From positions 102,471,689-102,535,688 of the forward strand of contig NC_072793.1 of assembly GCF_028583425.1 (NCBI RefSeq): a DNA stretch of 64,000 nucleotides, read 5' to 3'. Made by a program: the position numbers and the translations under genes. The notes beneath the pieces are model-generated. The model was not told the origin of the DNA. It did not search any database and saw nothing but the letters and a program-made list of their open reading frames with translations. Source of the DNA: Eublepharis macularius. Taxonomy: Eukaryota; Chordata; Lepidosauria; Squamata; Eublepharidae. This document shows positions 11,595 to 23,169 of the stretch, piece after piece (positions within the stretch are counted from its first letter, which is position 1; the number at the start of each line of letters is the position of its first letter).

Positions 11595-12497
11595 TAGAGA
11601 TAAGCATGAACAGCAATATGAACAAAAATAATCCACGAACAGCCCAATCTGCTGTTCGCGAGCAAGCTGTTCGTGAGGCCCCATCCCCAGAGAACATGTG
11701 TTCGTTCCAATCCCTCTTCATGGCGTTCGTCAGCCATTCGTAAAGCCAGACAGTCTGGTGCCTTTCAATCAATTCCCCTGGCAACATAGGCATGAACTGT
11801 CTGAACTCCTTCTGGCTTTCCTTCTGGCCTGTTGTAGCCCTTCAAAATAGTTTCCAGCAGACAGTCCAGTTTTTGCCACTGTGAAAAGAAAATGATAGGA
11901 AAGGGAGGGACCCATGGATCATGGCTTTCCCAGGGTCCAATCTCTCTGAAACTTGGGAGGTCTTCAGAGGACAGTGAGGACTATGTCCCCGGCAAATTTG
12001 GTGGGTATTGGACATTGGGAAGGTCAGTTTGTAACCCCTCTAATTAGCTTCCAGAAGACAGTCCAGTTTTTGCCACTGTGGAGAGAAAATGACATGAAAG
12101 GGGGAGACCCATGGATCATGCCTTTCTTGGGGTGCAATCTCTCTGAAACTTGGGGGGTCTTCAGAGGACAGTGAGGACTATGTCCCCTGCAAATTTGGTG
12201 GGTATTGGACATTGGGAAGGTCAGTTTGTAACTCCTCAATTAGCTTCTAGCAGACAGTCCATTTTTTGCCACTGTGAAGAGAAAATGACATGGAAGGGGG
12301 AGACCCATGGACTCTCCTTTCCCCGGCTCAAGTTCAGCTAAGTCCCAAGGGGGCCGTTCTGGCTCCCACAAACCTCCAACTATGAACATATTCATGAACA
12401 TGTCATCTCCGTCGATGTTCGTGAATCCCTGTTCGTGGATGGCAACGAACAATTAACATCGTGTTCGGTTTTTTTCCCCTGTTCATGCCCATCTCTA
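11595..12497. mobile_element. Non-autonomous hAT-like element with internal tandem repeat
   Basis: Ends TAGAGATAAGCATGAACAG and, inverted, TAGAGATGGGCATGAACAG (two mismatches). They are flanked by near-identical 8-bp duplications ATGGAAAT (11587-11594) and TTGGAAAT (12498-12505). The 8-bp size points to the hAT superfamily. The interior has about two and a half copies of a 196-197-bp tandem repeat. There is no transposase; the repeated frame MGGLQRTVRTMSPANLVGIG is a repeat artefact. Confidence 0.85.
11849..12330. repeat. 196-197-bp tandem repeat inside the hAT element
   Basis: The marker AGCTTCCAGCAGACAGTCCA (with variants) begins at 11849, 12046 and 12242. Each is followed by TTTTGCCACTGTG and GAGACCCATGGA. 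The block CTTCAGAGGACAGTGAGGAC occurs twice with the same spacing. Copies differ by several percent. Confidence 0.85.
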
Positions 12498-12617
12498 TTG
12501 GAAATTTGGTTGAAAGAGAGGGTGACTGGTCCAGGGACGCCTATGTCAAAGTAGGGATTCAAACCTGGCTCTCTCATATTCTAGTCTGACTCTCTAACAA
12601 CTATACCATGCTGGCTT

Positions 12618-15600
12618 TTTGTGTGGGACAGGGCTACTATAACTTTTATCAGTGGCATAGAAAGAAGAAATTTGACAGAAGCAATTTTTCTCATTTCAAT
12701 GATGAGGAAAAACCACATCTTCTCATCTGGTTAACTATTATAAGGCATAAAAGCCCCTGACTAATATGAAATCTGGCAACCATGGTACACATTTTTTGTT
12801 CAAGCTGACATAATGTATCTCTCAGTTATAAATGCAGATGGCTTGTCTGCCACAGATACTGGCAAATGATCGGCTGACATCTGGAGGCTAGCAAGTATGT
12901 TTGCCAGCCACAACGTCCTTCATTTTGCCAGACAGCTCCCCCTGATTCTCAGCTGTTCCAAATCATGTTAAAAGGGCTGGAGATAATTTGACTCTGTTGG
13001 GACTGCACTTATTCCAGAGAATTGCATTCAAACGCAGCTCTTGATTATGTTAAGTTAAAGGAAAATCCCCATGAGCTGTCGGGATATGCAATTTCCTGAA
13101 GTCTATACAGCCCAGTTCCACCTGCTGTGTGGTTCATTTCACAATCCAGTGACATCGAAACAGTAGCTATTTGCTTCCCTCCCCCCTGAGTCCCTGATAG
13201 TTCTCATCCTCTGAAAGCTAAACAGACTCCAAATGTTTTCCATGGGAGAGAACAGGTGGGGGTGCAGCATTTGAAGTTACCAAAACTGAAAACTAACTTC
13301 CAAAGGGCTGGTCTTATGATGATTCCCCACAAATGCATTCACAGGAACACAGTTCTAGATACTCCTCTAAATACTCTGCCAGACTTCACTAAATCTCATA
13401 TACTTCAGCAACCAGATCTGATCCTATTTAGCATTTTATATAGCAGCAAAATTAAACATAAATCCAGTTGCACCTTAGATTTAAAAAAAATGCGAGTCAG
13501 TTCATTAGATACATAGCACCTATTTGTGCTTAAAATGACAAGCAACAGAAGGGTGGAAGTGGGGCTATGTTATAAAGGCCCGTTAAACAAAAAACCAACA
13601 CAAGAACTCAGTCCATTCAGTCAGTGAGGACCACTCCTAAGTGCTGATCCCAGTAAAATTAACATCAAATCAGATCGAATCAAGGAAAGTGCAGGGCCAA
13701 CATGAGAGCACCTAAGAGTGTTCAAAGCACTTAACATAGGTTATTACCTTAGTAGGCCAGGCAGATTGCATTGGCATCATTGCAGTACTGCAAGTACAGG
13801 TCTGAGGCTCATGGTGGATTGCCCAGGCAGATGGCTGGAGTGAGAGCTGAACAAGGGTCTTCTGAGTGCACACTCTCCGCTGCTATGTTAAGAGTGTGCA
13901 GAGAGGACAGGAGCTTGTAATGATGAGTTCTACTCAGGCCTTTGAGAACTGCTACCCATCTGCAAGACAACCCTAAACTAAGCTGTAATGGTCCAAACTG
14001 GGGTAGCTTTGTATATTTTATCAACAAAATGAAGGAGCAATCTTGAAGGAGCAACTAGCAAATGGATTCAATAACATTTAATCTAAAAGTATTATTAATT
14101 TGAATTTGGTCAGATGCATTCATTATTTATTAACAGTTTAATCAGAAAAATACAATTCCCTTTGATTAATTTGGCAGAGACATGTAGTGTTGAATGGGAC
14201 AGACACCCGCCCCCCCTACAGTTTCTCCATTGCTGTCTACAGATTGAAGAGGCACTGGTGCTTGATGAATGTCTGTTCTGACCTGCAAATCAGTTTCAAG
14301 AAAACAGCATCCAGTGTTAACATTAGGACCACAGGCAGCACTGAAAACTGAACTGTTAATTCTCATGTAAGTTCCCTCTAGTCTGAAGAACTGGCTGAAA
14401 AACTGGTTTGCAGAAAAGTGATTTTGTTTTCATCAACTCCCAAAGACCAGCCTACACTAATAATAGATTAAAAATGAACCTTCAAGAGAAACTCTCTAGC
14501 AACTATCTAATCAAACAAGGAAACAAATATGCAGCTATTCAAAGAAGGTTCCTAAAGAGCTTGAAGGACTTAACTAGTGTTCTGAGGTGCAGGACAAAGC
14601 TGCTCCACGAGAAACGGAATAACCAGGCTGGCTGTCTTTCAGTCATAAAAGTCTAGCAGATTTCATTACATGCAGTCCAGTTATTATTTCAGTTTATGGA
14701 GTCTGTGTGGGGTCACACGCACTGTTCCTCATCCCACTCTCTACCCATTGATTTGAAGTTCTGAAGAGAACCCATGTACATACAACTATATACATGTGGA
14801 GAGCTCTCCACACAACTGGGAACTCAGAAAGAATGAGGGATATCAATCACATGGTAACCCTCGATGAGCACATATACATGTGTGTGTATTCTGGTCTATA
14901 TTATATCTACATTCTGTTCTATATTCTATCTATATTGTATTCAGACCTTCAAATCAACACACGGAGGTCAGGAATGGTGGCATTGCACATAATCCCATAC
15001 TTTCTTACATCTTATTATCAATGTGGAAAAAGGGCACGCTTTCCTTACACATACTTACAAAGGAAGGTTTTAAACCAATTTATTAATAGCATTTGAAAGT
15101 AAAGATGATGTATGTTGTAAGAACAGGAAAAATTTCCTGCTGTGACAGAAAAACAGGGAAGGTAAATGAGGGCTTTGATGTTAGACTGCTGATAAACCAG
15201 TGAAATGCAGGCAGGGCTGTGTAGCATACACAACAATAAACCTGCAGCTGAGAAATCAACAGACAAAATGGGAGGACCTGAAGAAGTACATTGTGCATAG
15301 ACCAGGTATCTTTGGGGAACAATTGTATAAGGAAGGAATTACTGGGAACTGCCTGCACTCCGATGGCTAATGTCTCTTAAAGAGGTCTCTGGGGAGCATG
15401 GAGAGGAGTAATTTCCTCCAGCCAACAGGCATCTCAACTACCTTTGTGTGCCTGACAATTCCCTTTGTGATACAGAATACTGGCTAATAGAGGTCTGGAA
15501 ATGCAGCTGCCTGGGGAATCAGTTTCACATCATAGCAGAAGAGGTTGTAAAATGGTTTGGATTTTGCCAGGATTGGGGGCCCTCCCTGCTGGCATTCTTA

Positions 15601-15951
15601 AGATGTATACAGAGAAGTAGTTAAAAGAGAGCAAAAGGGAGAGATGAGAATGGTTTGGCTCATGGATGCAAACAAGCTTCAGAGAGCCTCATCACAATAA
15701 GCTGGTGTAACGATCAGCTTAGATATAGCCAGGGACACACTCAGGCTTCTCTGATGTATTTGCTGAGAGGAAACGGGGGAAGAATGCAGGAATCTGGGCT
15801 TTGAGATGAAATACCAACCTGGTCTGAAGGAGGCTGGCTTGGTATGGCAGAATCAGGCTCTCCATCAAATCAAGATCTGACAAACTGACTGCCTGACCCT
15901 ATGCAAAGTTAGGCACACGTCCACCCACATTTAACTCTCTATATGATTTAA
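12618..15951. other. Intergenic DNA, nothing recognised
   Basis: AT-rich sequence without CpG clusters, clear repeats or exon-like frames. Frames of 60-100 codons are within chance for this composition. Confidence 0.5.
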
Positions 15952-16137
15952 GGTTGCCAGCTCCGGGTTGGGAAATTCCTGGAGATTTGGGGAGGGGACA
16001 AACCTCAACAGGGTATAATGCCATAGAGTCCACCCTTCAAAGACATATTTTCCCCAGGGGAACTGATCTCTATGGCCTGGAGATCAGTTGTAATTGTAGG
16101 AGATCTCCAGGCCTAACCTGGAAGGTGGCAACCCTAA
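15952..16137 (+). mobile_element. TIR-MITE, 'GGTTGCCA' family
   Basis: It starts GGTTGCCAGCTCCGGGTTGG and ends CCTGGAAGGTGGCAACCCT, forming short terminal inverted repeats. An internal GGAACTGATCTCTATGGCCT and GGAGATCAGTTGTAATTG make a secondary palindrome. The same family lies in reverse at 38147-38344 and, rearranged, at 17826-18152. Confidence 0.75.
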
Positions 16138-16149
16138 TATCAGGCTGTT

Positions 16150-16372
16150 AGCTTATTAGTAATGGCTGGCTACTAGCCATGGTGAGTTAAGGGAAACTTC
16201 ATACACAGAGGTAGCAAGCAGAGGTACTGCTGGAAGGCAGCATTAGGGGAAGGCCTCCGCCACTGTGCCCTGTTTGTTGGCCTTGCCAGTGCACCTGGCT
16301 GACTGCTGCGTGAAACAGGATGCTGGACTAGATGGACCACTGGTTTGATCCAGCCAGGCTCTTCTTAATGTA
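16150..16372 (+). repeat. Interspersed retroposon ('GCTGGACTAGATGGACC' family)
   Basis: TAATGGCTGGCTACTAGCCA starts the block. GTGAAACAGGATGCTGGACT, AGATGGACCACTGGTTTGAT and CCAGCCAGGCTCTTCTTAAT end it. A related copy is at 30830-31015. It is probably a SINE-like or LINE-tail retroposon; I cannot name it. Confidence 0.6.
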
Positions 16373-16500
16373 AAGGGATCCAGATCAAAGCATTCACACA
16401 TCATTTTAAAGACACACTATCAACATAGTTTAGCTACAGAAGCATACAAGATTTACAGTGTGCACTCATCAAGGACTGCCATGGGGAGCTATTCTCTGCC

Positions 16501-16712
16501 ACTGTATGCAGTGGTTAGAGTGCTGGAATAGGTTTTGGGAGGCCCAGGTTGGAATCCTCACTCCACCAATGACAGCTTGCTTGGTGACCATGAGCCAGTC
16601 ACTCTTTCTCTCAGCCTATCCTACCTCCTAGGATTGTTGTGAGGATAAAACGGACAAGGGAAGAACAATGTTTGGGTCTCCATTGAAGAATATATAAATA
16701 TCTAAATAAAGT
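16501..16712 (+). repeat. tRNA-derived SINE
   Basis: Head GCAGTGGTTAGAGTGCTGG (A-box-like), then CCCAGGTTGGAATCCTCACT (B-box-like), GACCATGAGCCAGTCACT, TTGTTGTGAGGATAAAACGG and an AT-rich tail. Its first bases are diverged. It belongs to the same family as the copy at 9155-9347. Confidence 0.75.
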
Positions 16713-17825
16713 AAGTCACAGAAGTCAGTTTCTCCAAACTCCTGAACTACAAGAGGCAATTCTGGCAAATGCAACTGTTAGATATGAGTTAGAAAAGGTG
16801 CATTTTGAGCTTCCATACAACTTTGACATGAAAAAGGAGTGCTCTCCTCCTGTGCATCTGGTCACCTTTGGTTTCTATGTTTTTCTTCCTTTCTCTACCT
16901 TTCTCCTTTCTTTTAAAAAACAAAACAATAAAAATAGTAATAATGCTGCTGCTTGGAGCATGACCCGAAGGTGCAAGTCCCAGCCTGGCAGCAATGCCCA
17001 TGGGGAAGTTAACTAAGTAGAGAAGCCTCCAAGCAGCTTCAGTTTTAGACCCCTTGGCCTTATCTTCACTGTGAGTCTCTTCTCTAGGAATCCAGGGAAT
17101 TTCAGGCCTGACTAACACCACAACTGCATACCTGAAGCCTTGCAATAGGGCTCTGTTTTCCCAGCTTCACAAGTGGGGGATGGGGGAGAAAACCATTTAC
17201 CTCAGGGTCAAACTACATGCTATCATGTTGAGGCACAGATCTCCCCCCTGCCCCGATATATAGAAATGGAGTAGGTTCCATTTGTAAGAGAAAAATGGGT
17301 GTATAAGTGGGTGCAGAACCCTACCCACTAGTAGTAGTACTACTATTTGTAATGTGCTATCAGTGTACCAGGCTCCATACAGATTCAAAAGCATGGAGAT
17401 TCCTGCTCCTAAGAATATTACATTCTAAAATAAACTATGGAGAAAATAACACCAACAACCAGAGAAATTAAGAAGCAGAAATAAAACACAAGCAGAATGA
17501 AAACAAAACAATCTACAAAGCTGGGGGGCGGGGGGGGGGGGAATCAGAAGAGTTATTCTCACTAAAAGCCTGGTAGAATGATAGCTCTTCATCCTCGTGC
17601 CACACAAATTTGGCATCATGGATAGGACATTCCAACGCTAAGCTGCCATAACTTAAAAAAAGACCTGCTCTTAACTGCCATCTACCTCATCCCTAAAAAA
17701 GAAGCAGCCAATGACCTTAGAGTACCCTAGCAAATGGAAACTACTACTTTATAGATCAAATCAGGGAGGAGGCTTCCAAGCATCTTTAGCACAATAAATC
17801 CATTTGACATGCATTTCATCCAAGT
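16713..17825. other. Intergenic DNA, nothing recognised
   Basis: No exon or named repeat is seen. A 12-nt poly-G run lies at 17530-17541. Confidence 0.5.
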
Positions 17826-18152
17826 AAGGCTGCCAACTTCAGGTTGGGAAATTCTTGGAGATATGGGGGTGGAGCGTGGGGAAGGCAGGGTTTGGTAAGA
17901 GGGGACTAGAATTGGGGGGAGGGGCATTGGTGATATCACAGCTCTCTAGGAATCACTGAAAACTATGGTAAAACAATAGCATTTTCAGCAGTTCCTAGAG
18001 AGCTCTGATGTCACTTCTGCGGTTTTCCTTGAATTTAACGTCACACCATTGCCTTGATAGCCATTTTTTAATTTTATTTTTCTTGTGGCAGGAAATAGGA
18101 GCTGGGCAAGAGATTCCTCCCCCCCCCCCCCACTGTGGGGGTTGGCACCCTA
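17826..18152 (+). mobile_element. Composite MITE of the 'GGTTGCCA' type
   Basis: Left end AGGCTGCCAACTTCAGGTTG and right end GGGGGTTGGCACCCTA give weak inverted termini. The middle holds a separate inverted repeat, GTGATATCACAGCTCTCTAG.. against ..CTAGAGAGCTCTGATGTCAC (about 17932-18014). It may be one element inserted into, or recombined with, another. Confidence 0.5.
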
Positions 18153-19509
18153 GGAGGGACTCAGCTGCGAACAACCAGTGCTTGCCAGGTTGCCTGCACT
18201 AGCTAGCTAACCCAGGCCCCAGTTCTTGCTGGGAGGGGGAGAGGAGAGGGCATTCACCATTTCTAAACAACCAGTCACTGCTTCTCGCTCCTAAAGAGCC
18301 TTTCTTTTTTGCTATTTTTAAACAATTGTTTTAAAAATTAAACAAACATCAGTTAGTTTCCAAAAAAACAGGTAAATAGTTGAAGAGTACATAAGCATCC
18401 TCAAAAGCAATCAATGTTCTAACACAAAATTAATATGGGTAACGATTGTTCCCCAAAAGACCAAATAACTGGACACTCCCAAAGCATATGTGCCACCTTT
18501 CCCTTTGGTCAATTACTTGAGTCATTTTTTTTATTAATTAGAAATATTTATACTCTGCCTCTCAGCAAAATTGTCACCAAAGAAACTCTGTATGTAAAAT
18601 TTTCTCTATTGCTGGCTTACTGCTGAGGTAAGCAAACATATGACCCGGGGCAGGGTTTTAATGCCCCTTGCTCACAAGCTTCTTAAACTGTAAAAGTAAC
18701 CCCCCCCCCAATCCCGATACACCCCTCTCCTGCTTTATATGTGAATAGGACATGTGAATGATAGTCTGGCTTGGATCATATCCAGCTCTCTAATTAGCAA
18801 TGAGTTTTCGTCCCGAGTAGGCAATAACAAAGCTTTCTACACATACGCATAGGCACACAAACACAGAAAGTGCAAACTTTGCATTCAATTCAAGCTCTCA
18901 TTTTTAAAAGAAGTTGAATTCTAGCCTGCTAGTGTATCTCTGAGGAATTAAAATAATAGGACGGACTTATTATATGCAACGGTAGTCCATTGGGGGGGGG
19001 GGTTTGCAAAGGCAGCCATCCGCAGGAGACTCTGCTAATGAGCCTCATTCTCTGAACTGTTTTGACATCTGTAATTGTATTGCAAGGCACTTTCGACATA
19101 CGACATACGTAGAAGTAAACAAACCATAAAAGGCAGCAGAACATCTATTGAACACACCACACACACACACACACACACACAAAGAGCAAAGAAGGAAAAA
19201 CCCCTGAAGCAGATGCAAGGACAGCAGATTAGAACTAGATATCAGGCCAAACTGGTTTCAATCTGGAGTCATTCCCTTGTATATGCTTATTGTGGATCTA
19301 CCTGTATAGCCAAGATGGGGGTGCTGCCAGGCTCCATTTCATTTTTTCTTGGGCTGCATCGGCCGCTAGTTCTCTAAGTCACATTTCTCAAGCTCAAGTC
19401 TCATTAGTGTCCTTTTCAATATTAGGATTTCCTAAACACTCCTATTTAAAAGAAAATATATTCATACCAGTTGCCTATGAAAAATCTTAGGCAGGTTTCC
19501 CCCCCCCTT
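18153..19509. other. Intergenic DNA with homopolymer and AC runs
   Basis: Poly-C at 18700-18709, poly-G at 18992-19002 and an (AC)n run at about 19158-19182. No gene recognised. Confidence 0.55.
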
Positions 19510-19722
19510 AAATGGTACTGTTTATTGGATGTATTGACCTGTTTTTATTTTCTTGTTCTCTTACTGTGCAATCCAGTTGTATTTGCAATGTTTCTTATTA
19601 CAAATTGCATTGCATTGTTTATTATATGTATTATTCTGATCTGTATAGTATTGTTTTATAAATTTGTAATCTGTCTTCAGTCTCAATGAGAAAGGCAGAT
19701 ACTAAATGAAGTAAATTAATAT
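19510..19722 (+). mobile_element. LINE 3' tail (L2-type)
   Basis: AT-rich 3' UTR-like stretch ending AATCTGTCTTCAGTCTCAAT, GAGAAAGGCAGATACTAAAT, then GAAGTAAATTAAT. This is the plus-strand form of the terminus that reads CCGCCTTTCTCACTGAGA in inverse copies. Confidence 0.55.
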
Positions 19723-20169
19723 AATATGTACTAATCTAAGGAATTCAAAGACATAATGAAGACTCACTCCAAATCAGCAAATTAAGATTGTAATTCTATG
19801 CCCCTGTCTAAATGACAGATGGAGTTCTTCAGCTGGATTTTTAATCACAAAGAGAAAAACCTCACAAGTTTGGTTCCTGGTTCCCAGTCACACAATCAGC
19901 TTCTTTCTAGGAATCTCCAAACTGGAGTCCTATCTGGAAGATGGTTAAGCAATCACGAAACTGTCTTATACACTGTTCACAAGTTACATTGAAATATGTA
20001 CATTGTACAATCCATATACAGTGTACACTTGGTTTTTCCTTATACAAGCATTGTGTAATCTTCATGTTACATGACATCCAACGCATACACATGTGATTTA
20101 AATTACATTTAACCAGGAACCAGTTCCCAGTTTAATTTGTAAAGTGAACACTCATTGATACTTACAAAC

Positions 20170-20389
20170 AGAAGCAGAATCTGCAATACGTGAACAGGAC
20201 CACAGAGTCAGATCATTGCTCCACCAAGGTCAGCGATGTCTATTCTGACTGGCAGGGGTTCCCTAGGATCCCAAGCAGAAGTTTTTTACATCACCACCTT
20301 CCTGACCTTTTAAACTGGTGCCTCTAGGGACTGAACAAGGCACCTTCTGCACTTTCTGCCACTGAGCCACACAACTATAGCCCCCACCC
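20170..20389 (-). repeat. Second tRNA-derived SINE family
   Basis: On the minus strand this reads GTGTGGCTCAGTGGCAGAAA (A-box-like), then GTTCAGTCCCTAGAGGCACC (B-box-like), AAAAGGTCAGGAAGGTGGTG, then GCCAGTCAGAATAGACATCG and GACCTTGGTGGAGCAATGAT. It abuts the left arm of the large inverted repeat. A truncated plus copy is in ALAS1 intron 5. Confidence 0.65.
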
Positions 20390-21364
20390 CCAACTCCACT
20401 TTCTACATGATTGAGGTCACTTTGGGTTCAAACACATGGCTCTGTCACATGTAATTTTGACCATAATTATGCCTTTGTGCAGGAGTGGAATCATCCACAT
20501 ACTTAAAAAAAAAAAGCAACATCATAGTACTTTAAACTGGCTTAGCAAGGAATTATTAATGCATTGCAAACAGTTTTATCCCAAATGAAAACTGGCTTGC
20601 TTTCTGAATGGGTCTGTTGAGTTTAGTGAGTTTAGTGAGTAAAAAGGGTTAAATGAGTGTGGTTCATGAATGTTTTTCAGAGAAAGCCCATATAGCACTA
20701 TAGTCCTGTTTGAGACAAGTGTTGTATGCGTGGGGTTGCCAACTCCAGGGTCCATTTAGGGCCAAAGAGAGTGAATAATTGTGTTTCAAAGGACTTTGAT
20801 GATTTTATGTTGTAGTGTGGACTGTTGCTGTTTTACAGAAGCTAGAATAATATATTGTATGGTTTTATTGTTTGTAATGTTGGGGGGGGGGGTGTCTTTG
20901 TAAACAACCTTGAGTGTACTTAGCTGAGGTAAGGCAGGCAATCTAGAAATATTTAAGTAAACAAATAATCAGATTGAATTTTTTAAAATCCCTTTTATGA
21001 CTTGAGAAACTTTGTTTTTTGTTTTTTTAAAAGAGATTACTTTCTTCTTCATTACTCCCCAAAGCAATACAGGTATAGTGATTTGCAAGATACATCTGCT
21101 AGCCAACTGGTTTGCACTTTTTACTCACTAAACTCAACAGACCCATTCAGAAAGCAAGCCAGTTTTCATTTGGGATAAAACTGTTTGCAATGCATTAATA
21201 ATTCCTTGCTAAACCAGTTTAAAGTACTATGATGTTGCTTTTTTTTTTTAAGTATGTGGATGATTCCACTCCTGCGCAAAGGCATAATTATGGTCAAAAT
21301 TACATGTGACAGAGCCATGTGTTTGAACCCAAAGTGACCTCAATCATGTAGAAAGTGGAGTTGG
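20390..21364. repeat. Large near-perfect inverted repeat (248-bp arms, 470-bp spacer)
   Basis: Left arm 20390-20646 and right arm 21117-21364 are reverse complements with only two substitutions over 248 aligned bases; even an 11-nt A run is matched by 11 T. The left arm has one extra 9-bp duplicate (TTTAGTGAG at its inner end). The spacer contains a MITE start near 20735 and an L2-like tail near 20790-20965. No frame of interest lies in the arms. Neither arm looks like a known transposon end. Confidence 0.95.
20790..20965 (+). mobile_element. LINE 3' tail in the inverted-repeat spacer
   Basis: AT-rich stretch with poly-G (20882-20892) and the terminus TAAACAACCTTGAGTGTACT..AGGTAAGGCAGGCAATCTAG..TTTAAGTAAACAAA, like other plus-strand L2-type tails in this window. 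Confidence 0.45.
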
Positions 21365-21377
21365 AAAATGTGGGCAG

Positions 21378-21540
21378 GGTGTTAAACCCTCCCTGTTATT
21401 CATAATTTAACTCCCAGTCTTCCCTCCTTCATTATCTGTTCTGTTCCCTTAGCTGAGTTCTGCTATAAGAACTGATGAAAGCCCTTGGGGGGAGGAAAGT
21501 GGTGCAGCATTCTGTACTCCCCCCCTCCCGCTAGCCCTTT
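21378..21540 (+). repeat. Unclassified interspersed repeat (copy 2)
   Basis: Second copy of the family at 9352-9535, with the shared block TTAGCTGAGTTCTGCTATAA and matching flanks. It lies immediately right of the large inverted repeat. Confidence 0.5.
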
Positions 21541-22379
21541 ACTAAATAAATTAGTCGGAGGAGTACATTTAAAGAGCATATGGATTTGCCACTATGATTA
21601 GTAGTTTGTCCAGCAGAGTATAGCCACAGTCTAAGGAAGTTTGCACACTAGCCATTTAGTCTGGAATTGGCACGACAGCTGCTTTGCTCAGGTTTGATGG
21701 AGAAGTCAGATGAGGTAGCTGCCAATCCATTGCAGCTCAGCTTTTCCTTTGTTATCCTTCTTCCATTTTCAGATATGTTTTGTAGCAGTTTTAAAACCTT
21801 CAAATGCAATTGAAATTAGACATGGGCACGGACCAAAAAAATTTAATGACTCTGCAGTTCGTGGTTCGGTGCCAACGACGATCCCAAGGTGTCGAACCAC
21901 AACAAACATTTTCCGTTGCCGAACCGGTTTGCGGTTCATGGTTCGTGGGATGTGGAACAGCCCCCGTTGCACTTAGAGAGCCCATATTCCCAGGGAGTGT
22001 TTTGCAGGCTCTCCTACAGCCATCACCCAAGTTTGGACAAGATTGCAAAAGGTAACTTGGAGTTACCCTCTCCAATCCAAGCCCCCCCCAGGAAACTCCC
22101 ACTTGATACAATTAGAGCCACTGGTTGACGTTGGCCCAGTGTACAGAAGGTGGGTGCTGAGGGCGAGCCGCCTCCCCTCATGGGGCGGGGGGGTCTGGCC
22201 ACTCACTGGCAGCACCCCCATGTGCCCGCCCGCCAGGCCAAAGAGGAGCGCGCTGGTATTCCTGGCGTGGCAGGGAGAGGACATGTTATTCAGACAGGGG
22301 TCTGATCCCCTAGCCACTGTGGGTCCTCACCTAAGGGTCCCACTGTGGAACAGTGCGGCAGCAGCCGCCTCCTGAGCCA

Positions 22380-23129
22380 TCAGCCTCGAGGTTCTAAGCG
22401 GCGCTGTCCCAGACCCCGAGGGGACAACCTCCGCGAGCTCAGCCTGCCGGAGCGCTCTGCTCCCACCAGCATCACCCTCAGGGCAAAGTGACCCTCCACT
22501 GACCCCCGCTCAGAAGAGCTGGTCACCCCCTTTCTCCCTCCAACGGATGTTTCACTGGGTGAGAAGGGAAACAGGCTCAAGTAGTGCTTCTTCAGGTGCC
22601 GAGTCAGGGCTTTCGAAGACAGGTGCTTCGCGTTTTTGCCCCTGTGCATCAGGACATCACAGGCATGGCACCGCACCACACGGGGGTCATCAGGAAGGAC
22701 CTGAAAGTGCCTCCATATGGAGGCATTGAAACGTCAACTGCTAATTGTCCCAGGAGAAGGAGGACGAATGGTTACAGGGTGCGCTGTGGGGCTGGCCACG
22801 GATGACGGGGTGAGGGGTGGACTGCAGGTGGGGACACCACCGAGAGTTTGGGATGGGGACAGGAGGGATATTTCATAACACACGTACCATTCCTCCAGGG
22901 ATCCATCGCCCACCCCTTCCTCAAAATGTTGAGAGAGATTCACTCCCCCCTGCGGAAAGACCTCTTTGGCCTCCTCCGCAGCCCCCACAGGTGAATTGGG
23001 GGGAGCAGGAGGACTCCCTGCTGCCCCTGAGCCACACCCAATACTGCTTTTCACAAGTGAACCAGGAGGACTGCCATCGCACTTCATCCCACAACCACCC
23101 TTGGCGGCCAACACAAGAGGAAGACTCAT
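22380..23129 (-). pseudogene. BED zinc-finger transposase N-terminus (interrupted by one stop)
   Basis: A single minus-strand frame from ATG 23129 to 22380 is broken by one TGA at 22736-22734. The first part (131 residues) is a low-complexity Ser/Pro/Gly leader. After the stop the same frame reads RFNASIWRHFQV, DDPRVVRCHACDVLMHRGK and SSKALTRHLKKHY. These show the Trp, Cys-x2-Cys and His-x3-His pattern of a BED DNA-binding finger, known from hAT transposases and ZBED genes. The catalytic core is absent. It is inside the hAT element, so this is a transposon remnant, not a host gene. Confidence 0.75.
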
Positions 23130-23169
23130 TGTGCCACTAAACTAGAATTAAGGAGGACAGGAGATGACT

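Larger units (their letters stand above)
11474..12617 (-). repeat. tRNA-derived SINE split by a hAT insertion
   Basis: The two halves, 11474-11594 (3' part) and 12498-12617 (5' part), join into one minus-strand SINE: head AGCCAGCATGGTATAG, a GGTTTGAATCC box, a GAGGATAAAATGGAGG middle, and a tail with CCTCACTGGGGAG. The interruption is the 903-bp hAT element, so the SINE is older than the transposon. Confidence 0.8.

Noticed and set aside
11849..12330. CRISPR-like or satellite array
   Set aside because: There are only about two and a half long units without unique spacers, in a vertebrate transposon.
11953..12341. Two frames starting with the same 26 residues (MGGLQRTVRTMSPANL...)
   Set aside because: They are one frame repeated by the 196-197-bp tandem repeat in a non-autonomous transposon, not paralogous genes.
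22380..23129. A domesticated ZBED host gene
   Set aside because: The BED frame lies inside an element with intact inverted ends and 8-bp duplications, has an in-frame stop and lacks splice or promoter signals of its own.
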